A DNA stretch of 64,000 nucleotides, taken from positions 24,178,001-24,242,000 of the forward strand of contig OX485806.1 in NCBI GenBank assembly GCA_950295325.1, in the 5' to 3' direction. A program made the position numbers and the translations under genes. The notes under the pieces are model-generated. The model worked only from the letters and a program-made list of their open reading frames with translations. It ran no database searches and was not told the origin of the DNA. Positions within the stretch are counted from its first letter, which is position 1. Each line of letters starts with the position of its first letter. This document shows, piece by piece, positions 11,450 through 23,206 of the stretch. This DNA comes from Polytrichum commune (lineage: Eukaryota; Streptophyta; Polytrichopsida; Polytrichales; Polytrichaceae).

Positions 11450-13079
11450 CCCCGTTGTTTTCTAGCCCCCCGCATTTTCGTATTCCCTTTTTCTTTTATT
11501 CCTCCGACATATTCTTGGATGAGTGCTCAAGTGCCAAATCCACCCGTGAGATCGGGAAAGAAAGCCTTTGGATTTCCCCATAATGCCCGGGCAAGGCAAG
11601 GTGGCCTATAAACCTAATCGAGAGGAATCTCGCTAGTGTAGTGATGGGTCGAGGCTCTCGAATGTGTAAGGCTGCCAGCATCTCTTGCGATGCTTTTTCG
11701 TGCGCCACAAGAATCAATTGTCTCGTGTCAATTGGAGCTCGGGGACGAAAAATCTTTTGTTTGCAGTTGGTTTTCCATTTCACTCGACTCCATTGCAACA
11801 ATAAAACCAAAGTGGATAATATCCGACAAGTCGACAAGTTGCCACACAAAGTTGAGTGTCACCAAAGTGGGAGCAATGTGTTGGCGCCATTAGTTTTGGA
11901 ATTGCATCATGATGTGGGATGACTTTCGGTCCCAAACCTCAAGGGTTCATAAGGCCCCTCAAACCCAAGGGGGATTAGGATGGCATTCGCGACATTGTGA
12001 AGCAAGGAGAATTTAGAAGAGCGTAGGTCTCCTTTCTTGGGAGTAATCGAGGTTGGCCATATTTGATCGTAGAATTCATATGTGCAATGTAAAACCTTTA
12101 TTCAATTTCAATGTGATTTTGTAAAGTGGATGAAAGAGAGGCAAGAGGTTTCACTGAGTTTAGAAGGAGAACGTGTTTTGTATATTGAGTGATGTTGTGT
12201 TTATTATTTTGAGTTGTTTTTGTTCTCTTGTAACTAATGGCGGCAAAGCCGTTGCATTGACAAAGGAGAAAGCACACCACCTTGGGTACCACCTTCATGT
12301 AGAATCGATAAATTAATTTGTCTAATGAAAGAGACACATCGATGCCAAATCACTCCGTGATATATCGTCTTATGTTTGCCTCATTTATCATAACAACGTT
12401 GATGTGTTTGAGAACTCACATCTTTTTGAGTGGAGGCATGCATGGAGTAAAATTGGCATGAATGAGTTGCGTTTCTAAAAACAAGCGTTAACTCAATGAG
12501 GAATGACCCATTATTGTTGGGAATGAGGCACATAAGGGGGTCCCTCTCAAAGGAGCTTCCCAAAGTTATAATTATGAAAATCCATGCACAGTGAACATTT
12601 ATATTGAATGGTCAATTTTTTTCTCACTCCAATGCACCATCTTATGTGGTTACAAACCAAGTTGTTCATGCACGTCCACAAAGGTCCACATGCAAGTCCT
12701 CAAGGACCACATTTGATCGAGTTGCATAATGGTGGAGTTACATGGAGTTTGGATTTGAGAAACTTTGGGGGTTCAAAAGACCCCTTCATGAATCTTACTT
12801 TTCAACTCGGAATTGGACCCAACTTGAAGTTTGGTTATCCAATTAGGCAAAGTATTTTCCTGAGTTGGGACCACCAAGATTTGCTTGGAAAGTGGCACCA
12901 AGCTAGCAACACTTTGTTTTTGCCATACTTCGGACTCAAACCCTAGTGTAAACTTTTTGGAATCCAAAATTTTGATACCGACCAATAGGATTGCTCAATT
13001 TCAACACTTCTTTGGTCTTGTTCTAATGTGAACCCACCCTAAGGTGAATTTGGAGCAAGGTCGACCGCACAAGGTAGAC
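11450..13079. other. Probable LINE-derived and intergenic sequence
   Basis: The minus frame at 11496-11849 and the plus frames at 11641-11922 overlap each other. At most one reflects decayed retrotransposon coding, and I cannot assign a domain. 12608-12946 is a 112-codon frame without recognisable features. Confidence 0.35.
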
Positions 13080-13362
13080 GCACCTAAATCCAACACAACA
13101 ATATTCGAGTGGTATATAGTTGGCTGTGGATCTCAAAATGAACACAAAAATTACACATGCTCAAAAGAGATTGGACTACATGCTCAAAGTATGCTAACCA
13201 ATCCTGGCGTTTTAAGCAACATAATTGGGAAAATCTATATGACCACGTAATGAGCACAGACACCCTCACATTGACAATGAATAGGATATTCATATGAGCT
13301 CAAGAATTTATGAGGTAAATAACTACATGCATACTTTGAATTTGTTGATCATCTCACGCTAA
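13080..13362 (-). repeat. R1 repeat, minus-oriented, left half (interrupted)
   Basis: Matches 25100-25380 along its length ('GAGTGGTATRTR...GGTGTGGATCT', 'CATRTGAGCTC.AGAA'). It is cut after 'CTCACGCTAA' by the element at 13363. The remainder of the same R1 copy resumes at about 14167-14290 ('GTTTCACATCCTACGAGAAG', 'GGGTGCAAAGAG'). Confidence 0.75.
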
Positions 13363-13740
13363 GGGCATGCTTATACGAAAGTCATTTGGCCATGGCTCTT
13401 AAGAATCCTTGAATTCTTATTGGTTGAAAGTGTCACAAGCCCCCACTTTAGGTTTACATGAGGGTAGTTTTGGACCACATTCCATGACATCTTCCGTGGA
13501 TGAAAAATCTACATGGAATCCCACATGACAAGTATGGATAATGTTGGCCGGAATTGTAGGGATTTTTTCAAAATGACTCTTGAAGGTACGCCTGAGAGAA
13601 TGTGGGTTTACACTAAGGGCTTGTGGCCTCCAAAAGACTTTGGACTATAGTCCATGGACTTCTCTGTGCTCTTGTCCAAAAAGTGAGATACCATGGTCAT
13701 TTAAGAGCCATGGCCTAATGCCTTTGGTGTAAGCATGCCC
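13363..13740. mobile_element. TIR element (378 bp) inserted in an R1 repeat
   Basis: The left end 'GGGCATGCTTAT' continues into 'GGCCATGGCTCTTAA'. The right end mirrors it ('TTAAGAGCCATGGCC' ... 'TAAGCATGCCC'), giving inverted repeats of about 45 bp. Flanking 'GCTAA' appears on both sides (one extra A on the right), so a short target duplication of about 5 bp, or a nested TAA, is likely. Uninterrupted R1 copies at 8.1 kb and 25.37 kb act as empty sites. No coding capacity. Confidence 0.75.
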
Positions 13741-14199
13741 AGCTAAGTGTTTGTTTCACATCCTATGAGAAGTCATTTTTTTAAAATGACTCTTGAAGGT
13801 ACGCATGAGAGAATTTGAGTTTACACTAAGGGCTTGTAGCCTCCAAAAGACTCTGGACTATAGTCCATGGACTTCTTTGTGCTCTCGTCCAAAAAGCGAG
13901 ATACCACGGTCATTTAAGAGCCATGGCCTAATGCCTCTGGTGTAAGCATGCCCAACTAAGTGTTTGTTTCACATCCTACGAGAAGTCATTTTTTCAAAAT
14001 GATTCTTGAAGGTATGCCTGAGAGAATTTGAGTTCACACTAAGGGCTTGTGGCCTCCAAAAGACTTTGGACTATAGTCCATGAACTTCTCTGTGCTCTCA
14101 TCCAAAAAGCGGGGTACCACCGTCATTTAAGAACCATGGCCTAATGCCTTTGGTGTAAGCATGCCCAGCTAAGTGCTTGTTTCACATCCTACGAGAAGT
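13570..14199 (+). repeat. Three tandem copies of a 213-bp unit spanning a transposon/host junction
   Basis: 'AAAATGA.TCTTGAAGGTA' recurs at 13570, 13783 and 13996, exactly 213 bp apart. Each unit contains the right part of the 13363 element plus about 35 bp of flanking R1 sequence ('AGCTAAGTG.TTGTTTCACA'). The triplication must therefore post-date the insertion. Confidence 0.9.
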
Positions 14200-14289
14200 G
14201 GGTGCAAAGAGAAAAAGTATCCAAATAACACACGTCTACCTTGCACACGCTGTGAGTCAGTTTGTGATATTTGGAAGCTCAAGCTTGGA

Positions 14290-15279
14290 AGCGCACGCAA
14301 AGTCACAGCCATAAAGACAACATAATCCATACATAAAATCCTGGCTTCTTCCAAAAGCCCCAATTAAGAGCACATTGGGAGCCATCACATTTCCTTTGAA
14401 TGTCTAATCTTTCTCCGGAAAATATGCCTTGTGAGCACGAATCAAACATGCAATCTCGAATGTTGAACTTTTGACCGAAAGTAGCTTACTTTTGCAACAT
14501 ATGCTAGTAGTGTATAATGAGAAATTCACACAATTTTTTATACCAGTATACTATGAATAGTTGACCGTATTTTTGTTTTCAATAGCATTCATGTTTATAT
14601 ACCATGCAAGATCCTTCATACCTAGGCAAAATTTGGGCCTATATACCATGTGAGCAGTGATCCATAAGCAATAACATGTGAGCTACGAGGGTTAAATAAT
14701 GTGAAACAATAGGCATGGGAACTCTATAACCATGGAAATTGAACTTACATTATGTCTTCCCAAATGAAATGACATGCTGAATGTTTTGTAAATATCATTA
14801 GAAAATGTGCAAAACTTGCAGTTTCAAAAACCTCGCATTGAAGCATGCCAAGCATGTGAAGGGCTTTTACTAACAATTAGAAATCAAATATAATTTAGAT
14901 GTCATTGTGCTCAACTTTTGTCTCAAGTGTAAGTGTAAATTATTGGTGATGTCTCACAACCCGCATCATAACTAGGGGCATTGTTCTCTACCTTCCTTTG
15001 TTGAGCTAAGTCTATATACATTAATTTATATGACAATCATTAACTTAGATCGTACTAGATGATAAAGACTGAGCATTGGCCATTTTGCAAGCTACAAACT
15101 CTATGTAGCATGGGAGTGTCATGGGTCTTGCAAGAGAAATAACAAACTCCATCATTTTGCACATGGATTGTATTTCTTAAACAAACCTTAATTATTAACT
15201 ATATTCAACTCATTGCAAACAAATGCATAATAACGAGAATACAAACTTACACACTCAAATGGTTTTGCTTCCAGATCGG
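14290..15279. other. AT-rich intergenic sequence downstream of the methyltransferase-like remnant
   Basis: No gene, repeat array or element end was recognised. It may contain the 3' part of the 15.3-19.4 kb composite element. Confidence 0.4.
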
Positions 15280-16911
15280 TTATAGTGCTAGTCCATTATC
15301 ATCCATTTGAACATAACATGATCCATTTTGTTCCATCAACATAGTTTTCTCCGTCAAGTTTTCAAACAGTGCTAACACTGCCTTAAAATGGTTGAGATGG
15401 CCTCCAAAGCCATAACATGCCAATATGAGCTCGATAGGCATGTATGGAGGCACCTAAAAGTGAAAACACGTATCATTCTTAGATGCAAAGCCATGTGCCA
15501 TAAATTAATGTCAATTTTACTTGACGTGTAAGAACATGCACTTTGTAGATGTGTTGACATCAAATACCATATCTCCAGGCTTTGTTAATGACTCAATTTA
15601 TATTAGCATCAATGTTGTGTCTTTTTCTTCGAGCTCCTCGTCGTGGAAGTGATCCATTCACGAGTTGGGAACTCTTCGTGATGTAATTCGGAATATGTCA
15701 TCTTCACAAGATTGCAACTCAATGTTAATAACCTAATGCTTCATGTAAGGAGCAAATTGTGATGGATTTTGGGAGCGTATTATGAGCAAGGTGTGAAATT
15801 GAGTCAGTCTAAGGGGGAAAACAACCAAGTTAATATCCATTTATGCAAAAATATTTATGCCAATACCTTTTGTTAGAACCATAAAAAAAATGCTTGATAG
15901 TTACAAACATCATTACCGTTCTTTTGGAATGGAAGGACATGCTAGGTGAAGCTCGTTCACACCCCACCATTTCATGAGTATCATGAGTTCATAACTCATC
16001 ACATAAGTCCGCACATCATTTTTTGCTTTGGCGCTCTCAAAAACAATAAGCAAAACATCTTCATCTTCATCATCATCATCCTATAGGATAGCATTGCCAA
16101 ACTCAAATATGGCCTCCACATATGTGCATATTGTGTTTGTTTCTACTATTGGAATAGAATGGGGTGGGCTTGTTAGATGTGGTACAGAATAACCCTCTAG
16201 AAGATCGACAATGATCAAATCCAATCCCCCATGATTGCAAATATACGATGAAACCTTTGTGTTGTATTTATTTGCTGCCTAGACAATGGGACAAAATGTT
16301 ATAAATTTAAAAGAAAAAATAACAATTCCTTAAACAAAATGCAAGACCGATGATTTAACCAATAAAGTACCTTATTCACGAAAACCATGGTCTCCAACAA
16401 GAATGGTTGACCTTTCTTCATTGTTGACAATGTGCTCGTATTCCCAATCACAACATGCATGTTGGTAGTAGAAGTTGAGGAATTGCTAACGCCATGCTCT
16501 TGCATGGGTCTTGTTGCACCAATGTGGAAAGATTGCGATTTTTGTGCAAGTTGGGAAGGCATATGGGAACGAGAGATTCAACATAAGAGGGCGGTGGTGA
16601 ATGAGCAACAATACTAGGTTGTGTGACCGGGACCGGGTCCAACTTCAAAACTTTTTTACGGTTGCCCTTTCGCAGTGTACCAACATGCACTGCACTTTGT
16701 GGAGCATCCAAAGAGTCATGCACAACAAAGTCTACAAGTACCCCTAATGAATTTGGTTTGCATTTTTGTCGCTCTTCATGCAAATATTATCTCCAATGCC
16801 CAAATGATTCTATGTGATTATGCCATATGCAACATGGGTTATTGCAAGTACATCGAGTGGGTTGGTATCAACCGCTTGCCATTCATTGTAGGCTTTGTGC
16901 CACCCAAGTAC
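15280..16911 (-). pseudogene. Decayed, spliced beta-class DNA amino-methyltransferase-like gene
   Basis: I assembled four blocks on the minus strand. (1) 16911-16747, 55 codons (YNEWQAVDTNPLDVLAITHV), one stop; then 16760-16371 in two shifted frames. (2) 16278-15917, after a 92-bp GT-AG intron (16370-16279): 120 codons, one TAG at 16083, with 'GGLDLIIVDLLEGYSVP' where a motif IV (DPPY) would sit. (3) 15808-15521, after a 108-bp intron: 'LLIIRSQNPSQF', then 'EEKDTTLM', then 'SLTKPGDMVFDV' (15582-15556), the usual 'QKP..L(M)..fs.pGD.VlDpF' layout. It carries TAG, TGA and TAA stops. (4) From 15453, after a 67-bp intron: 'VMALEA', then a shifted frame ending at 15280. The block order IV, target recognition, X/I fits the beta class of N4-cytosine/N6-adenine methyltransferases. 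Stops, frameshifts and lost catalytic residues (DLLE; no FxGxG) make it a pseudogene. The family call is my pattern recognition, not a search result. Confidence 0.6.
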
Positions 16912-18484
16912 TCAAAATTTTAGTGTAAGGTATGCCTTACCCCTCCATTATTCCTTGCTACCTTTGATGCTAGGATTATATACATCCATTTTGCATCATT
17001 GATTTGTCTTTTGTTTGTGTACACCTGGGTGTTTATGATCACCATATGTTTAATGGGGTGTGTTGAGAGTCCATAGATTCCGCATATAGATTTGTGACAA
17101 ACAATGTTAGAAAAACCCCAAATGTGAAAAACTTTGTGATGATCATGGCAACAAATAAATAATTTCTAACATATTGCCTACTTAGAATGCCTATTCCTAG
17201 AGGGAAAAAATCCTTCAAGGATCTTCATGGGTGGTTGTCATGGTAAGAAATTCGACCCTTTCCTCCAAAAGTTGCAAGAACTTTGTGGCAAAATCAAAGC
17301 AATTTATTCGTAGTGAAATGGGTACAATGGAGAGTGTCATGGCTTTGAAAGACCACTCACGATCCAAGTATGTCCAGAACACTAGGTCACTTGGTCAATT
17401 AGAGGATAAGGTGTTTGTGTTCAAGGTGTGCGTTGATCTTCCAAGTAGTGGGGTGAATCTACGAAGTGAGTACAATCTAGGGGTGACATGGGCAATGCAT
17501 GGGTTAAGTAAAATTGTAAAATTGTAGAGTCACAAAGTGAAGACAATTCACACAAGAGAATGCGGAAAGTAGCACAAACATGAGTTGGAGGACAAAGGCA
17601 ATTGAGAGCCATGGGAGGAAGACACAATTCACTTCATGGGGAACCAACAAAGCCTTGGGAACCACTCAAAAGGCTTGGAAATGGCACCGGAGGCTAGGGA
17701 ACCGAGAACAAGGTTTGGAGAATGTACGTTGTGAGAACTCAAGCAATAGGGAATTTAGGGAGCTTGAGAGCTTTAATGATTCATTTATAATGAATTATAA
17801 ATGAGGTTAAGCATATGAGAAACCAACTCTTTAGATGACAATCTCTTGGATGGACATAACTACCTTAACCATTTTTGGGATGAATGCCGTGAATGGAAGT
17901 TCATGAGATAAACATTAGATCAATGTATGCGCATAAAATGAGTTTTATATACCTCATAGACACATGAAAACTCAAATAAGCTAAATTTCTTTAAATATAT
18001 CTACATAGACAAAATTAGAAAATATTAATATACAAACTGAAGAATAGGCAATTTGAACATTTAGTAATAGGGGAAGGAAGTGTAACTGCCAAACCCAATA
18101 ATTCATTAATTTTGAAGACTATATAAAGGAACCACATTGAGCATCTACGGGACCTCAATAACATCAAACATATCACATGAGTGTCTCAAAGATTATCGGA
18201 AACGCATTGATAAAGACCCTTCAAAGACTATTGGGAGTGCATTTGTGAAGACCCTTCAAGCTTGAAAAAGTGTGAAGACTTTTCCGGGAGCATAAGATCT
18301 TAACACAAGGATTGTGCACTTGAAGGATCCAAATTGTTTGCTTCAACAAAGAGGAAATTAGACATGCTGCCAGGGTCCAAGCACAAATCTCATTGCCTAG
18401 ACAATTAAACTACTCAATTACTTGCCCAAACACAAGATCCATGAGGGCTCACATCAAGGGGTGATTGAAGTTCTATAAAATATT
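16912..18484. other. Spacer between two divergent decayed genes
   Basis: About 1.6 kb between the minus-strand methyltransferase-like remnant and the plus-strand SWIM remnant. Plus frames at 17231-17527 and 17580-17804 may be decayed coding sequence, but no domain is recognisable. If the two genes belong to one element, this would hold the shared divergent promoter region and the missing N-terminal parts. Confidence 0.35.
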
Positions 18485-19350
18485 ATGGTGGCTAATATTA
18501 GCAATGTCTTGGAGTCAAAATGCCATGCATCCCAATGGCATATTGCTTGGTTGTCATGTCCATCCAAGCAAGAATGTCAAGCTTTGTAGGCCAATACATG
18601 ACATGCATACAAGGCCAAAGTCACAAAGGGAGTTTACGGCAATCTTGCTCAAACTTGCACATGCATAAAGAAGGAATACCAATTCAACAACCACAAGCCA
18701 TTTGATTTTGGATTTACACCAACGACATTGATTGTTGAATGAAGGAGAGAAAAAGAAAAAGATTTTGGATTGGCCTTCTTTTCCAAACACATGGACAATG
18801 AAGATGGGGACAAAGCTTTCTTGAGAGGATTTTTTTTGCATTGGAGGACACTTGATTCTAGTTTCAACACATGGAGGTATTGTTAGCACAACGTTGACTA
18901 CATTGTATGCCCAACCTCCCCATACCTAGGGCACATTTTTGTGTGCCTTTGAACCCAAATGCACACCCCAACAACAAATTCTATAAGATCGCACAACACA
19001 ACCATGCAAGCCCCTCTACCGGAGCAACACAATAAGTGGGAGAGTGCCTCACACATGAACGAGCATTATGTGATAGTTCTTGTGGCCATCCCGTACCCTG
19101 GATACAACAACATTATCACCATTGCCTCCAATGAGTAGAAGACATACCTTGTCTCAATTATTGATATTTGCCTCGATTTCACAAAATGTCATATGTATCA
19201 TTGGGGAAGAGAGGTCAATGGGTTTCATGCAAACACTTGTATTACATGTTTAGATATATATGCAAAGTTGACTATGCCAATGAGAAATTCATACACAAGC
19301 TCATTCACCTTCTTGAGCTCGTTGGTGTGGCGGAGCAGTCTTGGTGTTGA
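18485..19350 (+). pseudogene. Decayed SWIM zinc-finger protein, transposon-like
   Basis: One plus frame is readable from 18485 to about 18955 with several stops (blocks 'CHASQWHIAWLSCPSKQEC', 'FFLHWRTLDSSFNTW'). It continues to 19137 ('YPGYNNIITIASNE'), then shifts by one base into 19168-19350: 'PRFHKMSYVSLGKRGQWVSC' followed by 'KHLYYMFRYICKVDY'. The C-x-H of a SWIM finger (CxCxnCxH) is intact at 19228-19236. The first CxC is spoiled by the frameshift just before PRF. SWIM fingers are typical of MULE/FAR1-like and other transposon-derived proteins. Its position, divergent from the methyltransferase-like remnant 1.6 kb away, suggests one mobile element. No transposase catalytic triad could be located. 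Confidence 0.6.
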
Positions 19351-20485
19351 TTTTTGGATGCAAATGTGACATAATATGTCTAAATAATAATTTATGTTTG
19401 ACCATCTTTTTTCTTGGTCCGTAAGTATGTTTGGCTTCATCCACCTCCCCCCCCCCCCAAAAAAAAGGAAAAAAAGGAAGAAAAAAAAAAGTCACACTTA
19501 AATAAGGAGCACATAACCATAGCATAATAGAATGCATGAATTGTATGGTAATAGACCTCCATTCCTTTGAATAGATTTTTACAGTGTACAACATTTATAG
19601 CCAAATTTGTCTAGTTTCACATTAAATTGTCTAAATATGGCAATTGTATCATATTTTGCATGCTCATTGCTCACATGCTCACTTCTCACATGCTAGCTTC
19701 CCTCATGAATGAGAGACACACCTCACCCTTGTTCATAACCACAAGTTGTAAACCTAAGATGTGAGAAATCAACTTAGACTTGATAGTGTTATTCTCAAAT
19801 TATTCATAATTGGAGTTAGCTTCATTATTGTATTTTACTATTTTGGACATGTGCCTTTCTAGTCCAGTGCATTTGTGCATGTGAATTATGAACTAGTAAA
19901 ATGTGGCCCCCAGTGGTCCAAGCATGCCACCTCACCATTTTCATCCATTGTTCTCAAAATTGTTGGGAAAGGTTGCACAAGATCCTCACACCGCCACATT
20001 GTCCGTTATATAGTAGATTGCAAAGGAGAAAACTTTATTGGGTGTTAAAGCATTTGATCGGGGAAGATGTTGTCGGCACAATGAGAGTACATAGACAATT
20101 AATATGAGTATTTTTGTCCATTGTGTTATTTCTATGGATTCTTATTGTTTCCAACAATAATAGAATCAACCTAGTTGCCGATCGCCCATAAATTTTGGGC
20201 CGGTACCTACTTTGATTTGTTTATTCATGAAATGTTGAGGGTTCACCTAGGACAATTTGCAATAGACAGTTGCAATGGACAAGATTTATCCTAGTGATCA
20301 TGGGTGGAGAGCCATGCATTTTGGGCATACAAAACTTCATTTTTAGAATTATTCTGAGACAATCAAAAAATATTACTACAATGCCAAAAACCATACGTAA
20401 TTAGCAAGGACTTGTGACAAAGAGCATGGCAAGCTCTCTTGGGTGCACTCGGTGAAACCAAAACAAGCCCTAACTTGTAAATACA
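19351..20485. other. Intergenic, no gene
   Basis: Poly-C/poly-A low complexity at about 19447-19492. The remaining short frames have no support. Confidence 0.5.
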
Positions 20486-21111
20486 CTATACATGGTTAAC
20501 TAAGTCCACATCCAACGCTCTAATATTCCAATGTATGGTTCTAGTGTTGTCCCTATGATAGAGAAGGTCTTGTCCTCCCCACATGTTATTGTAGTCCCCA
20601 AGCACATCCATACAAATTGCCCCTTTCTCCGCCTCTTTCCGGGCGATCTTGACGTACTCAAGAATATCTTGCCATATCATTTGTTTGATCTTCTTAACAT
20701 CCCACCTATTCTTGTCGAAGGTGAGGCCGTTCCTTTCCACCCACATGGTCCACATTGCGATTCCCCTGAGTAAAAGCCAAATTTTAGAGCATTTTCTAAG
20801 CGAGGACGGGATTTTCTTGCCAAAAATCCCGTGTTATCAATCCAAAGGTTTCCATGGTCCCTTTTGTCAGGGCCTTGCTTTCATGGTATTAATAATACCA
20901 AATGAGAAGTTCCAAGCCCTTAGGCCACTCTACAATCCCGAAATTTATGTGCTATGGTTTCCGGGATATCTGCCATGCACATTTGGCATTTGTTATCAAC
21001 ATTGGTAATTAATCTTGCACTCCAAGTATCAACCGCAACTGTTCTATGCCAAATTGACAAGATAAATGCACCTTCCTTCCTACTGCAGATTATGTTCCAA
21101 ACATTTCTCCA
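20486..21111 (-). pseudogene. LINE ORF2 C-terminal remnant (zf-RVT type)
   Basis: On the minus strand, 21111-20923 reads as 63 open codons with the zf-RVT pattern: 'AFILSIWHRTVAVDTW', 'CQMC', then 'ETIAHKFRDC'. A TAA follows at 20922-20920. After a frame change, 20755-20486 gives 'MWTMWVERNGLTFDKNRWD', the W..W.ERN block that closes many plant LINE ORF2 proteins. The CxxC...H...C spacing supports zf-RVT. Upstream reverse transcriptase and endonuclease domains are absent, so it is 5'-truncated. No poly-A tail was recognised. Confidence 0.75.
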
Positions 21112-22996
21112 TTTTTGTTTAAGGCTATGAAACTAACATTGTAAAATCTTTAAGACTCTCAAGAGCATTCATCATAGACACAAGAGTCATTTTTTTGCGA
21201 GCGGTTGTAATATCCACATGATTGAAGGCCTTGTTCACAATTAAGCTCTCCAACTTTACAAGAACAATATATCACTCAAATTACAAAATATCACTTACCA
21301 TGGCAAGTTTGGCAATAGCTCATCAAAGTGTTATCATGTCTCTTCAAATACATTTTGAGTTATTTATAATATCTAATAACATATTTGCATAAGTACATGT
21401 AATGGCATATTGTAAATAACTAAACTTGTGCCAAACTTGCTTATGTACTATAGGTACACAAATTTTGCAACTTTTGAGAAGGTGCTAACCTTGTTATTCA
21501 TGCTAGCGCACATTTACAAATTTAAATGCAACAACATTGACATATAATTAATGAATGGGTGCGTTTATTTTGCTATTAATCTCTCAAGTTTACAAACAAA
21601 CCCAAGTCTATGCCCAAGGGTGAAGCAATTCTTGTAAGTGTGCTAATAGCAAGAGATGTTAGCCAACATTGTGAGATTATTAAGATTAAAAATTTAATCA
21701 TGAGTGCGATGTTTACTCAAGGGACTTAGAAAAGAATTCACTTGGACATAATGGTTGCCCATTGACAATTGCAAAATGTGCGTCAATTGAGACCCCCCCC
21801 CCCCCCCGGCGTGCGCACACACATAAGCATCTCATTCTTAATATTCTCTTTGTGGAAAGTATTGTTCAAGGTGTAACTTATCTAGAGATTGTAGTTCATG
21901 ACACTTACAATAGTAGTGTCACGAGTAGTGTGATTGAAATTGGCCCTCCCAAGATTATTGTTATCTCATTCCACTCCAATCTCAATAGACTAGACCGGGG
22001 TCTCCAATGTTCATATAGGAGTCAAGTCAACTACAAATAGTAATACCCGCTCTATAGAATGTTTCAACCTCCTCTGTCAACCGTTCCATTCTAATAATAT
22101 CAATGATAGTGCTTCACCCAAGTTTATCATGCTAAATTTGCTTTGCTGAGAGAATAACCATGGTATAGTTCATGAATATTATATGACAAATTCCCGGGCC
22201 CACCCACCCTCTATACTCAACTGCATAATGTTACAACGGGTTTCGAAAACATTATGAGCAAATTCAAAGTCACCAATAATGCCAAGTCAAGCTAGCAAGC
22301 CATCATTCATGATGGTAGGATTGCTAATCATTGTGATGTATCCCTTCAGAGTGCATGTTAATGTACTTGGATTGTCAAAAACATCTAAGAATCAAACGTA
22401 AGTAGACTTTAATTAATTTTATGCCAGTTGAAATTGAAGTTGAAATATATTATAAAGTTTGGGAAGCCAAATGCTCATAACATTAGTAAGCAACTAGATG
22501 ATGGTCTCTTTCCAAAGCAAGAGGTTGTGCTTTGTAAACTCTCATAAATTATAGGTGCTTGTCGAAAACTATATAGTACACATCATGAATGCTCCCCCAT
22601 AAACATGGAATTATGGAATTAAGGATGAATTATGCTCACCCGATAGATGGCCCCACATAATGTTGTCAAGGAGCTGAGGAATGTTATGCTTATGGGATTT
22701 AGAAGAGTACATCAAGATAGTGTAAATGGCCCTTCCAAGGCCCCTCATACCATGCTATCAAAATGGATCACCTCCAACCAAAGGTAATAGCACATATACC
22801 ACAATCATGCTCTATAAAACCTCTTTGAATGCACATATGAGTTTTCAGTTTTGCTCAAGGTGAAGCATATCTCATTCAAATAGTGACAAAAGAAGTTACC
22901 TCTCTACAATAACGAAGTTCTTGTGGTCCTTGTGAGATAAAGGCTATTATCAATATGGTGGGCTATTTTGAAAAGAAAAGAAAAGAAAAGAAAAAA
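21112..22996. other. Intergenic, no gene; poly-C run
   Basis: A run of 15 C at 21793-21807 and an (AAAAG)n run ending near 22994. No protein or defined repeat was recognised. Confidence 0.5.
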
Positions 22997-23206
22997 CTAT
23001 ACTTGAGACCGCCCAATGTTACATTTTGAAATAGGAAAGGAAACCTTATCTCTAGTGGAATTGTAGATGAGATACTCCAACACAAAATGTTCTTTGTTTT
23101 CAACTACATTGCAAGAGCCAGAATGGCATAATTTCTTATTTGTTAGTTGATCACCAACCAAATTAATGGGAAGTCTATGATTTAAGGTGGACCACGAGAA
23201 TTGCAT
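22997..23206 (-). pseudogene. LINE C-terminal fragment
   Basis: A 69-codon minus frame with 'LNHRLPINL', 'LCHSGSCNVVENKEHFVLEY' and 'YNSTRDK', a zf-RVT-like Cys/His arrangement matching the remnant at 10965-11449. One expected Cys after the His is replaced by Tyr. It is truncated on both sides and is the same LINE lineage as the 11-kb remnant, different from the one at 20.5 kb. Confidence 0.6.

Noticed and set aside
13363-14199. The 213-bp tandem units as an independent satellite
   Set aside because: Each unit is a transposon end plus host flank, so it is a local duplication after insertion rather than a satellite family.
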